In this document: positions 6,571-15,550 of the stretch, in pieces
Position numbering within the stretch: position 1 is the stretch's first letter
How the letters are laid out: the number at the start of each line of letters is the position of its first letter
Assembly (NCBI RefSeq): GCF_900187565.1
Contig: NZ_FYED01000011.1
Coordinates: 1 to 64,000 of the forward strand
Source: Pseudomonas sp. Irchel 3A7
Lineage (GTDB): Bacteria > Pseudomonadota > Gammaproteobacteria > Pseudomonadales > Pseudomonadaceae
DNA: 64,000 nt
Direction of reading: 5' to 3'
Made by a program: the position numbers and the translations under genes
The notes under the pieces: model-generated
What the model saw: only the letters and a program-made list of their open reading frames with translations
The model's database searches: none
Told to the model about the DNA's origin: nothing

Positions 6571-8715
6571 ATGATCAGCACTGAACTCAAAACCACGATC
6601 CAGGGCGCCTATTCGCGTTTTCTCGAAGCCAAGAGCCTCAAGCCGCGCTACGGCCAACGCCTGATGATCGCTGAAGTCGCCAAGGTTCTCGGGGACATCG
6701 ACACCGACGACGAAGGCCGGCGCAGTGGCGAGCCCGCGATTGTCGCGGTGGAAGCCGGCACCGGTACCGGCAAGACCGTGGCCTACAGCCTGGCGGCCAT
6801 TCCCACCGCCAAGGCCGCCGGCAAACGCCTGGTGATCGCCACGGCCACCGTCGCCCTGCAAGAGCAGATCGTCTACAAGGATCTGCCCGACCTGATGCGC
6901 AACAGCGGTCTGAACTTCAGTTTCGCCCTGGCCAAGGGGCGCGGGCGCTACATGTGCCTGTCCAAGCTCGACATGCTGCTTCAGGAAGGCCATGCGCAAA
7001 CCTCCACGGCGCAGCTGTTCGAAGAGGAAGGCTTCAAGATCGAGGTGGATGAGGCCAGCCAGAAGCTGTTTACCAGCATGATCGAAAAGCTGGCCGGTAA
7101 TAAATGGGACGGTGACCGCGACAGTTGGTCCACCGCCCTGGAAGATGCCGACTGGGCGCGCCTGACCACCGATCACAGCCAGTGCACCAACCGGCATTGC
7201 CCGAACTTCGGCCAGTGCGCCTTCTACAAGGCACGCGAAGGCATGGGCAAGGTCGACGTCATCGTCACCAACCACGACATGGTGCTGGCCGACCTGGCGT
7301 TGGGTGGCGGTGCAGTGCTGCCGGACCCGCGCGACACCCTCTATGTGTTCGACGAAGGCCATCACCTGCCGGACAAGGCCATCGGCCACTTCGCCCATTA
7401 CACGCGCCTGCGCTCCACCGCCGACTGGCTGGAAACCACGGCCAAGAACCTCACCAAGCTGCTGGCCCAACACCCACTGCCAGGGGATCTGGGCAAGCTG
7501 ATCGAGCAGGTGCCGGAGCTGGCGCGGGAGATCAAGACCCAGCAGCAGTTCATGTTCACCGCTTGCGAGCAGATCGCCGATTTCAAGCCCGGCGAAGACG
7601 TCGAGGGGCGCGAGCGACCGCGTCACCGATTCGTCGGCGGGGTGATTCCCGAGCACATGCGCGAGATGGGCATCGAATTGAAGAAAGGCTTTGCCCGCCT
7701 GACCGACCTGTTCACCCGCCTCACCGATTTGCTCAAGGAAGGCATGGACGGCGAGGTCAATATCGGTATCGCCAGCAATCAGGCCGAGGAGTGGTATCCG
7801 CTGTTCGGCAGCCTGCTGTCCCGTTCTTCGGGCAACTGGGAGTTGTGGACCGCGTTCACCGTCGAAGACCCGGAAGACAACCCGCCCATGGCGCGCTGGC
7901 TGACCCTGGCCGAAAGCGGTTCGCTGTTCGACATCGAGGTCAACGCAAGTCCCATCCTGGCGGCGGAAATGCTTCGGCGCAATTTGTGGAACGTGGCCTA
8001 CGGCGCATTGGTGACCTCGGCAACATTGACCGCACTCGGCACCTTCGACCGCTTCCGCATGCGCGCCGGCCTGCCGAAAAAAGCCGTGACCGCCGTGGTG
8101 CCGAGCCCGTTCCATCACGCCGACGCCGGTGTGTTGCGGGTGCCGAACCTCAATGCCGATCCCCGGGATGCGGCCGCGCATACCGCGGCGATCATCCGTG
8201 ATCTGCCGGAACTGGTCGAAGGCTCACGGGGCACGCTGGTGCTGTTCTCTTCGCGTAAACAGATGCAGGATGTGTTCGACGGTCTCGATCGCGACTGGCG
8301 CAAGCAGGTGTTCATCCAGGGCAACCTGTCGAAACAGGAAACCCTGAACAAGCACAAGGCGCGGGTCGATGGTGGGGATTCGAGCGTGCTGTTCGGCCTG
8401 GCAAGTTTCGCCGAAGGGGTCGACTTGCCCGGTGCGTATTGCGAACACGTGGTGATCGCCAAGATTCCGTTCTCGGTGCCCGATGATCCGGTCGAAGCGG
8501 CGCTGGCCGAGTGGATCGAGGCGCGCGGTGGCAATCCGTTCATGGAAATCTCCGTACCGGACGCCTCGCTGAAACTGGTCCAGGCCTGCGGGCGCTTGCT
8601 GCGTACCGAAGAAGATCGCGGCACCATCACCTTGCTCGACCGACGCCTGGTCACCCAGCGCTACGGCAAGGCGATCCTCAATGCGTTGCCTCCCTTCCGT
8701 CGTGAAATTTCCTGA
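6571..8715 (+). CDS. dinG: ATP-dependent DNA helicase DinG
   Basis: This 714-residue protein is an XPD-like superfamily 2 5'-3' helicase with an iron-sulfur cluster that unwinds D-loops and R-loops in repair. Walker A is GTGTGKT (63-69). The four cluster cysteines are Cys129 (RYMCLSK) and Cys205, Cys210 and Cys216 (QCTNRHCPNFGQC). Walker B reads VFDEGHH (259-265), with Gly in place of the Ala of DEAH. Late motifs include LFGLASFAEGVDLPG and QACGRLLRTEEDRG. The start at 6571 gives the usual family length; the open frame upstream runs into the end of the MITE-like element and is not conserved. The gene is probably monocistronic. Confidence 0.97.
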   Translation: MISTELKTTIQGAYSRFLEAKSLKPRYGQRLMIAEVAKVLGDIDTDDEGRRSGEPAIVAVEAGTGTGKTVAYSLAAIPTAKAAGKRLVIATATVALQEQIVYKDLPDLMRNSGLNFSFALAKGRGRYMCLSKLDMLLQEGHAQTSTAQLFEEEGFKIEVDEASQKLFTSMIEKLAGNKWDGDRDSWSTALEDADWARLTTDHSQCTNRHCPNFGQCAFYKAREGMGKVDVIVTNHDMVLADLALGGGAVLPDPRDTLYVFDEGHHLPDKAIGHFAHYTRLRSTADWLETTAKNLTKLLAQHPLPGDLGKLIEQVPELAREIKTQQQFMFTACEQIADFKPGEDVEGRERPRHRFVGGVIPEHMREMGIELKKGFARLTDLFTRLTDLLKEGMDGEVNIGIASNQAEEWYPLFGSLLSRSSGNWELWTAFTVEDPEDNPPMARWLTLAESGSLFDIEVNASPILAAEMLRRNLWNVAYGALVTSATLTALGTFDRFRMRAGLPKKAVTAVVPSPFHHADAGVLRVPNLNADPRDAAAHTAAIIRDLPELVEGSRGTLVLFSSRKQMQDVFDGLDRDWRKQVFIQGNLSKQETLNKHKARVDGGDSSVLFGLASFAEGVDLPGAYCEHVVIAKIPFSVPDDPVEAALAEWIEARGGNPFMEISVPDASLKLVQACGRLLRTEEDRGTITLLDRRLVTQRYGKAILNALPPFRREIS

Positions 8716-8810
8716 TACGCCGGTGGGCAATTCTGCCCGCCGCGTTGTCTATCTCTCTGTCATCGCTTTTCCACTGGCCCATCGAGGTCGTTAGGGAGAA
8801 TTTCCTTCTC

Positions 8811-11318
8811 ATGATTCGCCGTTCGCTGCCTGCCGTTTTTGCCTTGATCTTCGCTGGCCCATTGTTGGCGGCGCCTGCCGGTCAGCAGACCCTGTTCAAC
8901 TTTGTTCGCCCCGCGGATGTGGTGCGCGTCTCGACCGAGAACGCCGACCTGCCGCAAGCCAACGCCGAACAAACCGCCGAAGGCGAAGTGTTGCGTCGGG
9001 TGACGTTCAACCCGGTCGCCCGGCCGACCTTGCGCCTGGCCCCGCAGGCCGGCGCCTGGGACTGGTCGCAATCGGGGGTGATGAGCCTTCGCATCCAGAG
9101 CGCGATGAACTGGCCGATCACCCTCTATGTGCAAATCCAGAGCAACGACGGCAAGACCCTGGTCAGCCGCATCGACCTGCCGGCAGGTCCGGCGCAGACA
9201 TTGTTGGTGCCACTGGTGCCGACTTCGCCGCTGAGCCAGGGCATGAAGGCCGGGCCACCGATGCCGACGACGGTGGATGGGCAGCGTGTATTGCTGGCCA
9301 GCAGCAGCGGTGATCTCAATCGCAGCCAGGTGGTGTCGGTCAGCCTGTCGATGGATCAACCGAAAGCGGCTCAAAGCATTTTGCTTGAACGCTTCGGCGT
9401 ACAGGATGGCGAAGCGGTCACCCAAGCCGTTTACGGTGGGCTGGTGGACGCCTACGGCCAATCGACCCGGGCCAAATGGCCGGAAAAAGTCAGCAGTGAT
9501 GAGCAACTGAAAAACGCCGCCGCCAAGGAACAGCAACAACTGAAAACCTGGCTGGCCGAGCGCAATAAGGCATCGCTGGACAAGTTCGGAGGCTGGACCC
9601 AGGGCCCGGCATTCAAGGGCAGCGGTTTTTTTCGCAGCGAAAAGCGCGATGGCCGCTGGTATCTGGTAACTCCGCTGGGGTATCCGTTCTATTCGCTGGG
9701 CGTCAACACCGTCGCAGCGGACGTCAACCAGACCTACATTGCCGGTCGCGAAGGGATGTTCGAATCCCTGCCCAAGGCTGACGAGCCGCTGGCCAATCAT
9801 TTCGGTGAGGGCGATAACCGTGGTGGCAACGGTGTCGATCAGGGCCGAGGTTTCAATTTCGGCCGCTGGTACGACTTCTATGGCGCCAATCTGCAACGCC
9901 TGTACGGCGACCCTTGTGCACTGGGCAGCGATACCAAGGCCGGGGTTGCCGAGGCTGCCAAGGCCGATGCGGTAGAGGCAGTGGCAGAGAAGGCCGCCGA
10001 GAAGCCGGTTGTTGCGTCGACCGAATCCGGTGTCGCCGAAGCCGCCAAGGCTGATGCCGTGGAGGCGACGGCGGCGAAAGCGGCCGAGCCCGCGCCGGCC
10101 GAACCGTGCAAAGTGGCTCTCGACGAAAAGCGCTGGGCCGGCCAGACCCTTGATCGCCTGCAGGCCTGGGGCTTCAACACCGTTGGCAACTGGAGCGCAC
10201 CAGCGCTGGGTGACGCTGAACGCGTCCCATACACCCTGCCGCTGTCGATCGTCGGCGATTACGCCAGCATCAGTACTGGCAACGACTGGTGGGGCGGCAT
10301 GCCTGACCCGTTTGACCCGCGTTTCGCCATGGCCACCGAACGCGCCGTGGCCATCGCCGCCCGCGACCATCGCGACGATCCTTGGCTGATCGGGTATTTC
10401 GCCGACAACGAACTGGCCTGGGCCGGTCCTGGTGACGACCCGAAAGCCCGTTACGCGCTGGCCTACGGCACGTTGAAAATGACCACCGACGTACCGGCCA
10501 AACGCGCGTTCCTCAAGCAACTGCGCGACAAGTACCGTAACCAGGCGGGTCTTTCCAAAGCCTGGGGTATCGATCTGCCGGCCTGGGAGTTGATGGAGGA
10601 CCCTGGTTTCGTGCCGCCCCTGCCGAGTGCCGAACACCCGGAAATCGAGGCCGACTTCAAATACTTCCAGAAGGTCTTCGCCGACACTTACTTCAAGACC
10701 ATTTCCGACTCGCTCAAATGGCACGCACCGAACCAGATGTTGCTCGGTGGCCGCTTTGCCATCAGCACCCCGGAGGCCGTTGAATCCTGCGCGCAGTATT
10801 GCGATGTATTGAGCTTCAACATGTACACCCTGCAACCCCAGGACGGTTACGACTTCGCCAAATTGCGCAGCCTCGACAAACCGGTGCTGATCACCGAGTT
10901 CAACTTCGGCTCGACTGATCGCGGTCCGTTCTGGGGTGGCGTGACGCAATTGCCGAAGGAGGAAGACCGCGGCCCGGCCTATGCGAACTTCCTCAAACAG
11001 GCGCTGAGCGAGCCGTCGATTGTCGGTGTGCACTGGTTCCAGTATTTCGACCAACCTGTGACCGGGCGCCTGCTGGATGGCGAAAACGGGCATTTCGGTC
11101 TGGTGGGCATTACCGATCTGCCATTCCAGGGCTTTGTCGACAGCGTGCGCAAAAGCAACCTGGCGGCCATCGATCAGTTGGGCAAAGAGGCGCAGAAGGC
11201 CAGCGCCGACGCGGATAAAGCCCGTCATGACGCCGAAGGCGGGCGCAAGGCCGAAGCCGGCAAAGGTCCGGGGAAGGGCGCCGGGCATGCGGGTGGGCAT
11301 TCCGGTAGTGGTCATTAA
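8811..11318 (+). CDS. Secreted GH-A clan glycoside hydrolase (agarase/galactosidase-like)
   Basis: This 835-residue protein has a Sec signal peptide (cleavage near residue 20, LLAAPAG). A beta-sandwich N-terminal region follows (about 25-200), then a TIM barrel. Glu534 in GYFADNELAW fits the acid/base of clan GH-A, and Glu696 in VLITEFNFG fits the nucleophile. Pseudomonas homologues are often annotated beta-agarase, but the true substrate is unknown. An Ala/Glu/Lys-rich low-complexity insert (about 371-434) interrupts the barrel. It contains GVAEAAKADAVEA twice (378-390 and 407-419) and is flanked by Cys369 and Cys433. The C-terminus is Gly/His/Lys-rich. The start at 8811 matches the signal peptide, with GGGAG upstream. 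Confidence 0.8.
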   Translation: MIRRSLPAVFALIFAGPLLAAPAGQQTLFNFVRPADVVRVSTENADLPQANAEQTAEGEVLRRVTFNPVARPTLRLAPQAGAWDWSQSGVMSLRIQSAMNWPITLYVQIQSNDGKTLVSRIDLPAGPAQTLLVPLVPTSPLSQGMKAGPPMPTTVDGQRVLLASSSGDLNRSQVVSVSLSMDQPKAAQSILLERFGVQDGEAVTQAVYGGLVDAYGQSTRAKWPEKVSSDEQLKNAAAKEQQQLKTWLAERNKASLDKFGGWTQGPAFKGSGFFRSEKRDGRWYLVTPLGYPFYSLGVNTVAADVNQTYIAGREGMFESLPKADEPLANHFGEGDNRGGNGVDQGRGFNFGRWYDFYGANLQRLYGDPCALGSDTKAGVAEAAKADAVEAVAEKAAEKPVVASTESGVAEAAKADAVEATAAKAAEPAPAEPCKVALDEKRWAGQTLDRLQAWGFNTVGNWSAPALGDAERVPYTLPLSIVGDYASISTGNDWWGGMPDPFDPRFAMATERAVAIAARDHRDDPWLIGYFADNELAWAGPGDDPKARYALAYGTLKMTTDVPAKRAFLKQLRDKYRNQAGLSKAWGIDLPAWELMEDPGFVPPLPSAEHPEIEADFKYFQKVFADTYFKTISDSLKWHAPNQMLLGGRFAISTPEAVESCAQYCDVLSFNMYTLQPQDGYDFAKLRSLDKPVLITEFNFGSTDRGPFWGGVTQLPKEEDRGPAYANFLKQALSEPSIVGVHWFQYFDQPVTGRLLDGENGHFGLVGITDLPFQGFVDSVRKSNLAAIDQLGKEAQKASADADKARHDAEGGRKAEAGKGPGKGAGHAGGHSGSGH

Positions 11319-11340
11319 CACCTGAGACCGCGTTATCGTT

Positions 11341-11410
11341 CTTCGCGGGCAAGCCTCGCTCCTACAGGGTTCGCGTTGAGCCATTGTGGGAGCGAGCCTG
11401 CTCGCGAAGG
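11341..11410. repeat. REP pair
   Basis: A degenerate REP (about 11341-11368, AAGCCTCGCTCCTACAGG) is followed by a canonical one (11384-11410, GGGAGCGAGCCTGCTCGCGA). They lie in inverted orientation between the glycoside hydrolase and esterase genes. Confidence 0.85.
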
Positions 11411-11543
11411 CATCTGAACAGACGACAAAAATTTCCGATCATTTCTGAGGGCGATTGACCGCCCGGCCCGCCCCTGTTCCCAAAACCCTCAAGGGCTGGA
11501 ACAATGCGGGCCACTTTGTAAAGCGATTACCGGGGAGTTGCGG

Positions 11544-12689
11544 GTGCAGATTCAGGGTCATTACGAGCTTAAGTTCGAGGCAGTGCGTGAGGCGTTTGCG
11601 GCGCTGTTCGACGATCCTCAGGAACGTGGCGCGGCGTTGTGCATCCGCATCGGCGGCGAAACCGTTCTCGACCTGTGGTCCGGCACCGCCGACAAGGACG
11701 GCGCCGAGGCCTGGCACAGCGATACCATCGCCAACCTGTTCTCCTGCACCAAAACCTTCACTGCCGTCACCGCCCTGCAACTGGTGGCCGAAGGCAAGCT
11801 GCAACTGGATGCACCGGTTGCCCGCTACTGGCCCGAGTTTGCCGCGGCCGGTAAAGAGTCCGTGACCCTGCGCCAACTGCTGTGCCATCAGGCCGGTCTA
11901 CCGGCGCTGCGCGAGTTGCTGGCCCCCGAAGCGCTTTACGACTGGCAAACCATGGTCGGCGCCCTGGCTGCCGAAGCGCCCTGGTGGACACCGGGCGAGG
12001 GGCACGGCTATGCGGCAATCACCTATGGCTGGCTGATCGGCGAATTACTGCGGCGTGCCGACGGACGCGGGCCGGGTGAATCCATCGTGGCCCGGGTGGC
12101 CAAGCCGCTGGGGCTGGACTTCCACGTCGGCCTGGCCGATGAAGAGTTTCATCGTGTGGCGCACATCGCCCGTGGCAAGGGTAACGTCGGCGATGCCGCG
12201 GCCCAGCGCCTGCTGCAAGTGACCATGCGCGAACCGACCGCCATGACCACCCGGGCCTTCACCAACCCGCCGTCGGTGTTGACCAGCACCAACAAGCCGG
12301 AATGGCGGCGCATGCAGCAACCGGCGGCCAATGGCCACGGTAATGCCCGCAGCCTGGCCGGGTTTTATGCCGGCTTGCTCGATGGCAGCCTGCTGGAAGG
12401 CGAAATGCTCGACGAATTGACCCGCGAACACAGCATCGGCGAGGACAAGACTCTGCTGACCCGGACCCGTTTCGGCCTGGGCTGCATGCTTGATCAACCC
12501 GATGTGCCCAATGCCACCTTCGGCCTTGGCCGGCGAGCGTTCGGGCATCCGGGTGCTGGCGGTTCAATCGGTTTTGCTGATCCGGAGCACGATGTGGCAT
12601 TCGGTTTTGTGACAAATACACTGGGGCCGTACGTCTTGATGGATCCGCGCGCACAAAAGCTTGTGCGAGTACTGGCCACTTGTCTGTAA
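11544..12689 (+). CDS. Beta-lactamase-fold serine hydrolase (EstB-like esterase)
   Basis: This 381-residue protein belongs to the class C beta-lactamase/penicillin-binding-protein superfamily. The nucleophile motif S-x-x-K is SCTK (Ser67, Lys70). Tyr161 in AITYGW is a fair candidate for the second catalytic residue. GHPGAGGSIG near the C-terminus replaces the KTG box, as in EstB-type esterases. There is no signal peptide, so it is cytoplasmic, which argues against a role in antibiotic resistance. GTG at 11544 is preferred because GGGGAG lies six bases upstream; TTG at 11538 is the alternative. A gene of this type stands near an OmpA gene and pdxH in P. aeruginosa, from memory. Confidence 0.85.
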   Translation: MQIQGHYELKFEAVREAFAALFDDPQERGAALCIRIGGETVLDLWSGTADKDGAEAWHSDTIANLFSCTKTFTAVTALQLVAEGKLQLDAPVARYWPEFAAAGKESVTLRQLLCHQAGLPALRELLAPEALYDWQTMVGALAAEAPWWTPGEGHGYAAITYGWLIGELLRRADGRGPGESIVARVAKPLGLDFHVGLADEEFHRVAHIARGKGNVGDAAAQRLLQVTMREPTAMTTRAFTNPPSVLTSTNKPEWRRMQQPAANGHGNARSLAGFYAGLLDGSLLEGEMLDELTREHSIGEDKTLLTRTRFGLGCMLDQPDVPNATFGLGRRAFGHPGAGGSIGFADPEHDVAFGFVTNTLGPYVLMDPRAQKLVRVLATCL

Positions 12690-12754
12690 ATCCCGCTGGA
12701 AGGTCCCAGGTCCGGAACCGGAAAGCCTTTTCAGTTTCAAATCATTTGTTTATG

Positions 12755-12781
12755 CAGGCCGAATCGGCCTGATCATTTTTT
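12755..12781 (+). terminator. Rho-independent terminator-like hairpin
   Basis: CAGGCCG pairs with CGGCCTG (12755-12771) around a three-base loop and is followed by ATCATTTTTT. It lies after the esterase gene and before the OmpA lipoprotein gene on the plus strand, so it probably ends the esterase transcript. Confidence 0.6.
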
Positions 12782-12804
12782 GACTTCATTTTTGTGGATA
12801 TCCA

Positions 12805-13920
12805 ATGTCAACCAAACCAACCCTCGCCTTGGCACTGTGCTTCGCTATTACCGGTTGCGCACAGAATCCGAAAAGTGATGCGGACGGCGGCAGCTGGTGG
12901 CCGTTCGGTTCCTCAGACAAGGTCGCGGCCAAAGAATCGGCTCCCGCACCGTTGAAGCCTGCGGCGAGCGCCCCGGTGGCCAAGACAGAAAGCAGCAGCC
13001 CCTGGTACTGGCCGTTCGGCTCCGATGACAAAACCGACAAGCTCGCCGACAAGGCTGCAGCCAAGCCGCAAGTGAAGCCTGAAGCCAAACCGGTTGAAGT
13101 GGCCAAGGCGGATGCCGAGTCGGGCGGTAGTTGGTGGTGGCCGTTCGGCGGCAAAGAAAAAACCACAGTCAAAGCCGTACCTATGCCGGATCCGAAAGTC
13201 ACCCAGGCCTGGCTCGACGACTATGAGCCACGTCTGCGTACAGCGATCAAGGACAGCAACCTGCAACTGGAACGCCGTGAAAACGTGCTGGTGGTGACGG
13301 CGCCGGTCGAAGGCTCGTTCAACCCGGACCGCCCGGCCATGTTGTTGCCGGTCACCCTGGGTCCGTTCACCCGCGTGGCGAAAATCCTTGAAGCCGACCC
13401 TAAAACGGCCGTTCTGGTGCTCGGCCACAGCGATACCTCGGGTGCCGCACCGGCCAACGTCAAGCTGAGCCAGGAGCGCGCCCAGTCGGTCGCAGCGATT
13501 TTCCGTCTCAGCGGCCTGCAGCGCGATCGTCTGATGCTGCGCGGCATGGGCAGTGAAGCCCCGCGTGCCGCCAACGACAGCGTTGAAGGGCGTGCCCTGA
13601 ACCGCCGCGTGGAGCTGCTGGTGACTCCGCAAAACACCATGGTCGCCTTGCTCAGCAAGTACAACATGCCTGCCCCGGCACCTGTGCGCATGGTGGCTGC
13701 CCAGGACGTCAAGCCGGTTGCCAAGCCTGTGAGTCCAGCGCCCGCCGATGCGAAGAAAGCGGCTGCACCCGTGGCGAAAAAAGCGCCAGCCAAGAAAGCC
13801 GCCAAGGCCCCGGCAAAAAAGGCACCGGCTAAAACCGCGACCCCGGCGAAGAAGACTGCACCCGCCAAAGCCGCAGCTGATACGAAAAAAGTCGCCGCCG
13901 CCGATACCACAAAGAAGTGA
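12805..13920 (+). CDS. OmpA-family lipoprotein with WPFG repeats and histone H1-like tail
   Basis: This 371-residue protein has lipobox ITGC (Cys18). The next 100 residues carry three aromatic motifs, GGSWWPFGSSDK, SSPWYWPFGSDDK and GGSWWWPFGGKEK (WPFG at 32-35, 69-72 and 112-115), separated by Lys/Ala/Pro linkers. The OmpA peptidoglycan-binding domain spans about 160-280 (VLGHSDTSGAAPANVKLS, ending ALNRRVEL). The C-terminal 75 residues are Lys/Ala/Pro repeats of the KKAPAKKAAK kind, like histone H1 or AlgP tails. In a periplasmic protein such a tail may bind anionic polymers, which is inference. The gene stands 24 bases before pdxH. Translation signals are weak at the ATG. Confidence 0.85.
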   Translation: MSTKPTLALALCFAITGCAQNPKSDADGGSWWPFGSSDKVAAKESAPAPLKPAASAPVAKTESSSPWYWPFGSDDKTDKLADKAAAKPQVKPEAKPVEVAKADAESGGSWWWPFGGKEKTTVKAVPMPDPKVTQAWLDDYEPRLRTAIKDSNLQLERRENVLVVTAPVEGSFNPDRPAMLLPVTLGPFTRVAKILEADPKTAVLVLGHSDTSGAAPANVKLSQERAQSVAAIFRLSGLQRDRLMLRGMGSEAPRAANDSVEGRALNRRVELLVTPQNTMVALLSKYNMPAPAPVRMVAAQDVKPVAKPVSPAPADAKKAAAPVAKKAPAKKAAKAPAKKAPAKTATPAKKTAPAKAAADTKKVAAADTTKK

Positions 13921-13944
13921 TTTGTTAACCAAAAGGAATGCGCC

Positions 13945-14592
13945 ATGACCAAGGCCCTGGCTGATATGCGCCGCGATTACACCCGTGATGGCCTGACCGA
14001 GGCGCAAGCCCCGGCCGAGCCGTTCGCGCTGTTCCACCAATGGTTCGCCGACGCGGTGAAAACCGAGCAGGCACCGGTGGAAGCCAACGCCATGACCTTG
14101 GCCACTGTCGATCAGGACGGTCGGCCGCATTGCCGCATCCTGTTGCTCAAGGGCCTGGATGCCCAGGGCTTCACCTTCTTTACCAACTATGACAGCGCCA
14201 AGGGCCAGCAACTGGCTGCGAACCCGTTCGCGGCGATGACCTTTTTCTGGCCGACCCTGGAGCGTCAGGTGCGCATCGAAGGGCGGGTGGTGAAGGTCAC
14301 GCCTGAAGAGTCTGATGCTTACTATCAGGTTCGCCCGCTGGGCAGTCGCCTCGGTGCCTGGGCTTCACCGCAAAGCCGGGTGATTGCCGGTCGCGCCGAG
14401 CTCGAAGCACTGCTCAAGGACACCGAGCAACGTTTCAGCGACAGCCAGCCTCACTGCCCCGAACACTGGGGCGGTTATCGTTTGCTGCCGGAGCGCATCG
14501 AGTTCTGGCAAGGCCGTTCGAGCCGCCTGCATGATCGCCTCAACTATCGCTCTCAAGGCGCTGACTGGATTCTTGAACGTCTGGCACCCTGA
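13945..14592 (+). CDS. pdxH: Pyridoxamine/pyridoxine 5'-phosphate oxidase
   Basis: This 215-residue FMN enzyme oxidises pyridoxine or pyridoxamine 5'-phosphate to pyridoxal 5'-phosphate, the last step of vitamin B6 synthesis and salvage. The length matches the family. Visible signatures are the FMN-binding RILLLKGLD, FFTNYDSAKGQQL and PLERQVRIEG-like segment (TLERQVRIEG), SRLGAWASPQS, and the C-terminal PERIEFWQGRSSRLHDR, which contains the family pattern. AAGGA lies upstream of the ATG. It probably shares a transcript with the preceding OmpA lipoprotein (24-base gap). Confidence 0.98.
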   Translation: MTKALADMRRDYTRDGLTEAQAPAEPFALFHQWFADAVKTEQAPVEANAMTLATVDQDGRPHCRILLLKGLDAQGFTFFTNYDSAKGQQLAANPFAAMTFFWPTLERQVRIEGRVVKVTPEESDAYYQVRPLGSRLGAWASPQSRVIAGRAELEALLKDTEQRFSDSQPHCPEHWGGYRLLPERIEFWQGRSSRLHDRLNYRSQGADWILERLAP

Positions 14593-14597
14593 GCAGT

Positions 14598-14834
14598 CTA
14601 CCGGTCGGGATAGCCTTCCGCAGCGGCTTCCAGCCATTGCGGCAGGTCTCGACGCTTGATCTTTTGCGCTTGAGCGTTCGCCAGTTGCTGGAGCATGAAC
14701 GCTTTTTTGCGTTCGTCGCCTCCGGCCAGCGCTAACGCCAGGTCGCGGTCCATCCAGCGTTTGATCCGCACGTAAAGCCACCAGTGGAAATACAGACCGG
14801 TGGCGGTGGTGACGACAATGATAAAGTAATCCAT
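14598..14834 (-). CDS. Small conserved membrane-anchored protein
   Basis: This 78-residue protein has one N-terminal transmembrane helix (about 3-25, containing HWWLYVRIKRW). A charged cytoplasmic tail follows (RDLALALAGGDERKKAFMLQQLANAQAQ), predicted to be helical. It is convergent with pdxH, with a five-base gap. I do not recognise a characterised family; it looks like one of the small inner-membrane proteins conserved in Pseudomonas. Confidence 0.7.
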   Translation of the reverse strand: MDYFIIVVTTATGLYFHWWLYVRIKRWMDRDLALALAGGDERKKAFMLQQLANAQAQKIKRRDLPQWLEAAAEGYPDR

Positions 14835-15000
14835 GAAAATCCTGTGCCGCAGCGCAAATTGCGAAATTTGCCGCTACCGTGTGATGAATTCGTTTAAGTG
14901 CCTGTACAAGGCCTGAATCGAAACAATTTTATCCGGGCGATGCCGTGACAGGCGTCAAGCTGCGGAGTTTAATGGTTACCTGTCCTTTGGAGTTGATGCT

Positions 15001-15465
15001 ATGCGTAAGTCTGTTCTGCTGGTTGCTTCCTTTTCCACGATGGCGATGTTGCTCACTGGCTGCCAATCGAGCTTGACCGGTGACTCCTACTCCCGTGACG
15101 AAGCGCGTCGCGTGCAGACGGTTCGCATGGGCACCATCGAAGCATTGCGCCCGGTGAAAATCGAAGGCACCAAAACCCCGATCGGCGGCTTGGCGGGGGC
15201 GGCGGTCGGTGGTGTCGGTGGTAGCGCCATCGGTGGCGGCAAAGGCAGCATCGTGGCTGCGGTCATCGGCGCAGTGGCCGGCGGCCTGGTGGGCTCGGCG
15301 GCCGAAGAAGGCCTGACCCGTACTCAAGGTGTTGAAATCACCGTGCGCGAAGACGACGGCAGCATGCGCGCCTACGTGCAGCAGGTGCAGGAAAACGAAG
15401 TGTTCCGTGTTGGCGAGCGTGTGCGTATTGCCACGGTTGACGGTACAAGCCGCGTTACGCACTAA
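15001..15465 (+). CDS. slyB: SlyB/PcpY-like glycine-zipper outer-membrane lipoprotein
   Basis: This 154-residue lipoprotein has lipobox LTGC (Cys20). A glycine-zipper 2TM region spans about 60-102 (GGLAGAAVGGVGGSAIGGG and AAVIGAVAGGLVG). A C-terminal SH3-like beta part follows (VEITVREDDGSMRAY, VGERVRI). SlyB proteins are PhoPQ-linked outer-membrane lipoproteins that protect the envelope from stress. TTGGAG lies upstream of the ATG, and a strong terminator follows 20 bases after the stop, so the gene is a single transcription unit. Confidence 0.9.
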   Translation: MRKSVLLVASFSTMAMLLTGCQSSLTGDSYSRDEARRVQTVRMGTIEALRPVKIEGTKTPIGGLAGAAVGGVGGSAIGGGKGSIVAAVIGAVAGGLVGSAAEEGLTRTQGVEITVREDDGSMRAYVQQVQENEVFRVGERVRIATVDGTSRVTH

Positions 15466-15484
15466 GCGGGAATACAGGTAAAAG

Positions 15485-15520
15485 AAAACCCCGACCGGGT
15501 GACTGGTCGGGGTTTTTTTT
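15485..15520 (+). terminator. Strong rho-independent terminator after slyB
   Basis: AACCCCGACC pairs with GGTCGGGGTT (15487-15496 and 15505-15514) around an eight-base loop, followed by a run of eight T. It ends slyB. The A-rich left side would let it act weakly in the other direction for nhaA. Confidence 0.92.
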
Positions 15521-15550
15521 GCCTGTGGCGAGGGATGGTGGTGTCTTTGG

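Noticed and set aside
8760..11384. An open frame of 874 codons on the minus strand
   Set aside because: It is antisense to the glycoside hydrolase gene, whose signal peptide and catalytic motifs are clear. Long antisense frames are common in GC-rich Pseudomonas DNA, and this one contains no recognisable domain.
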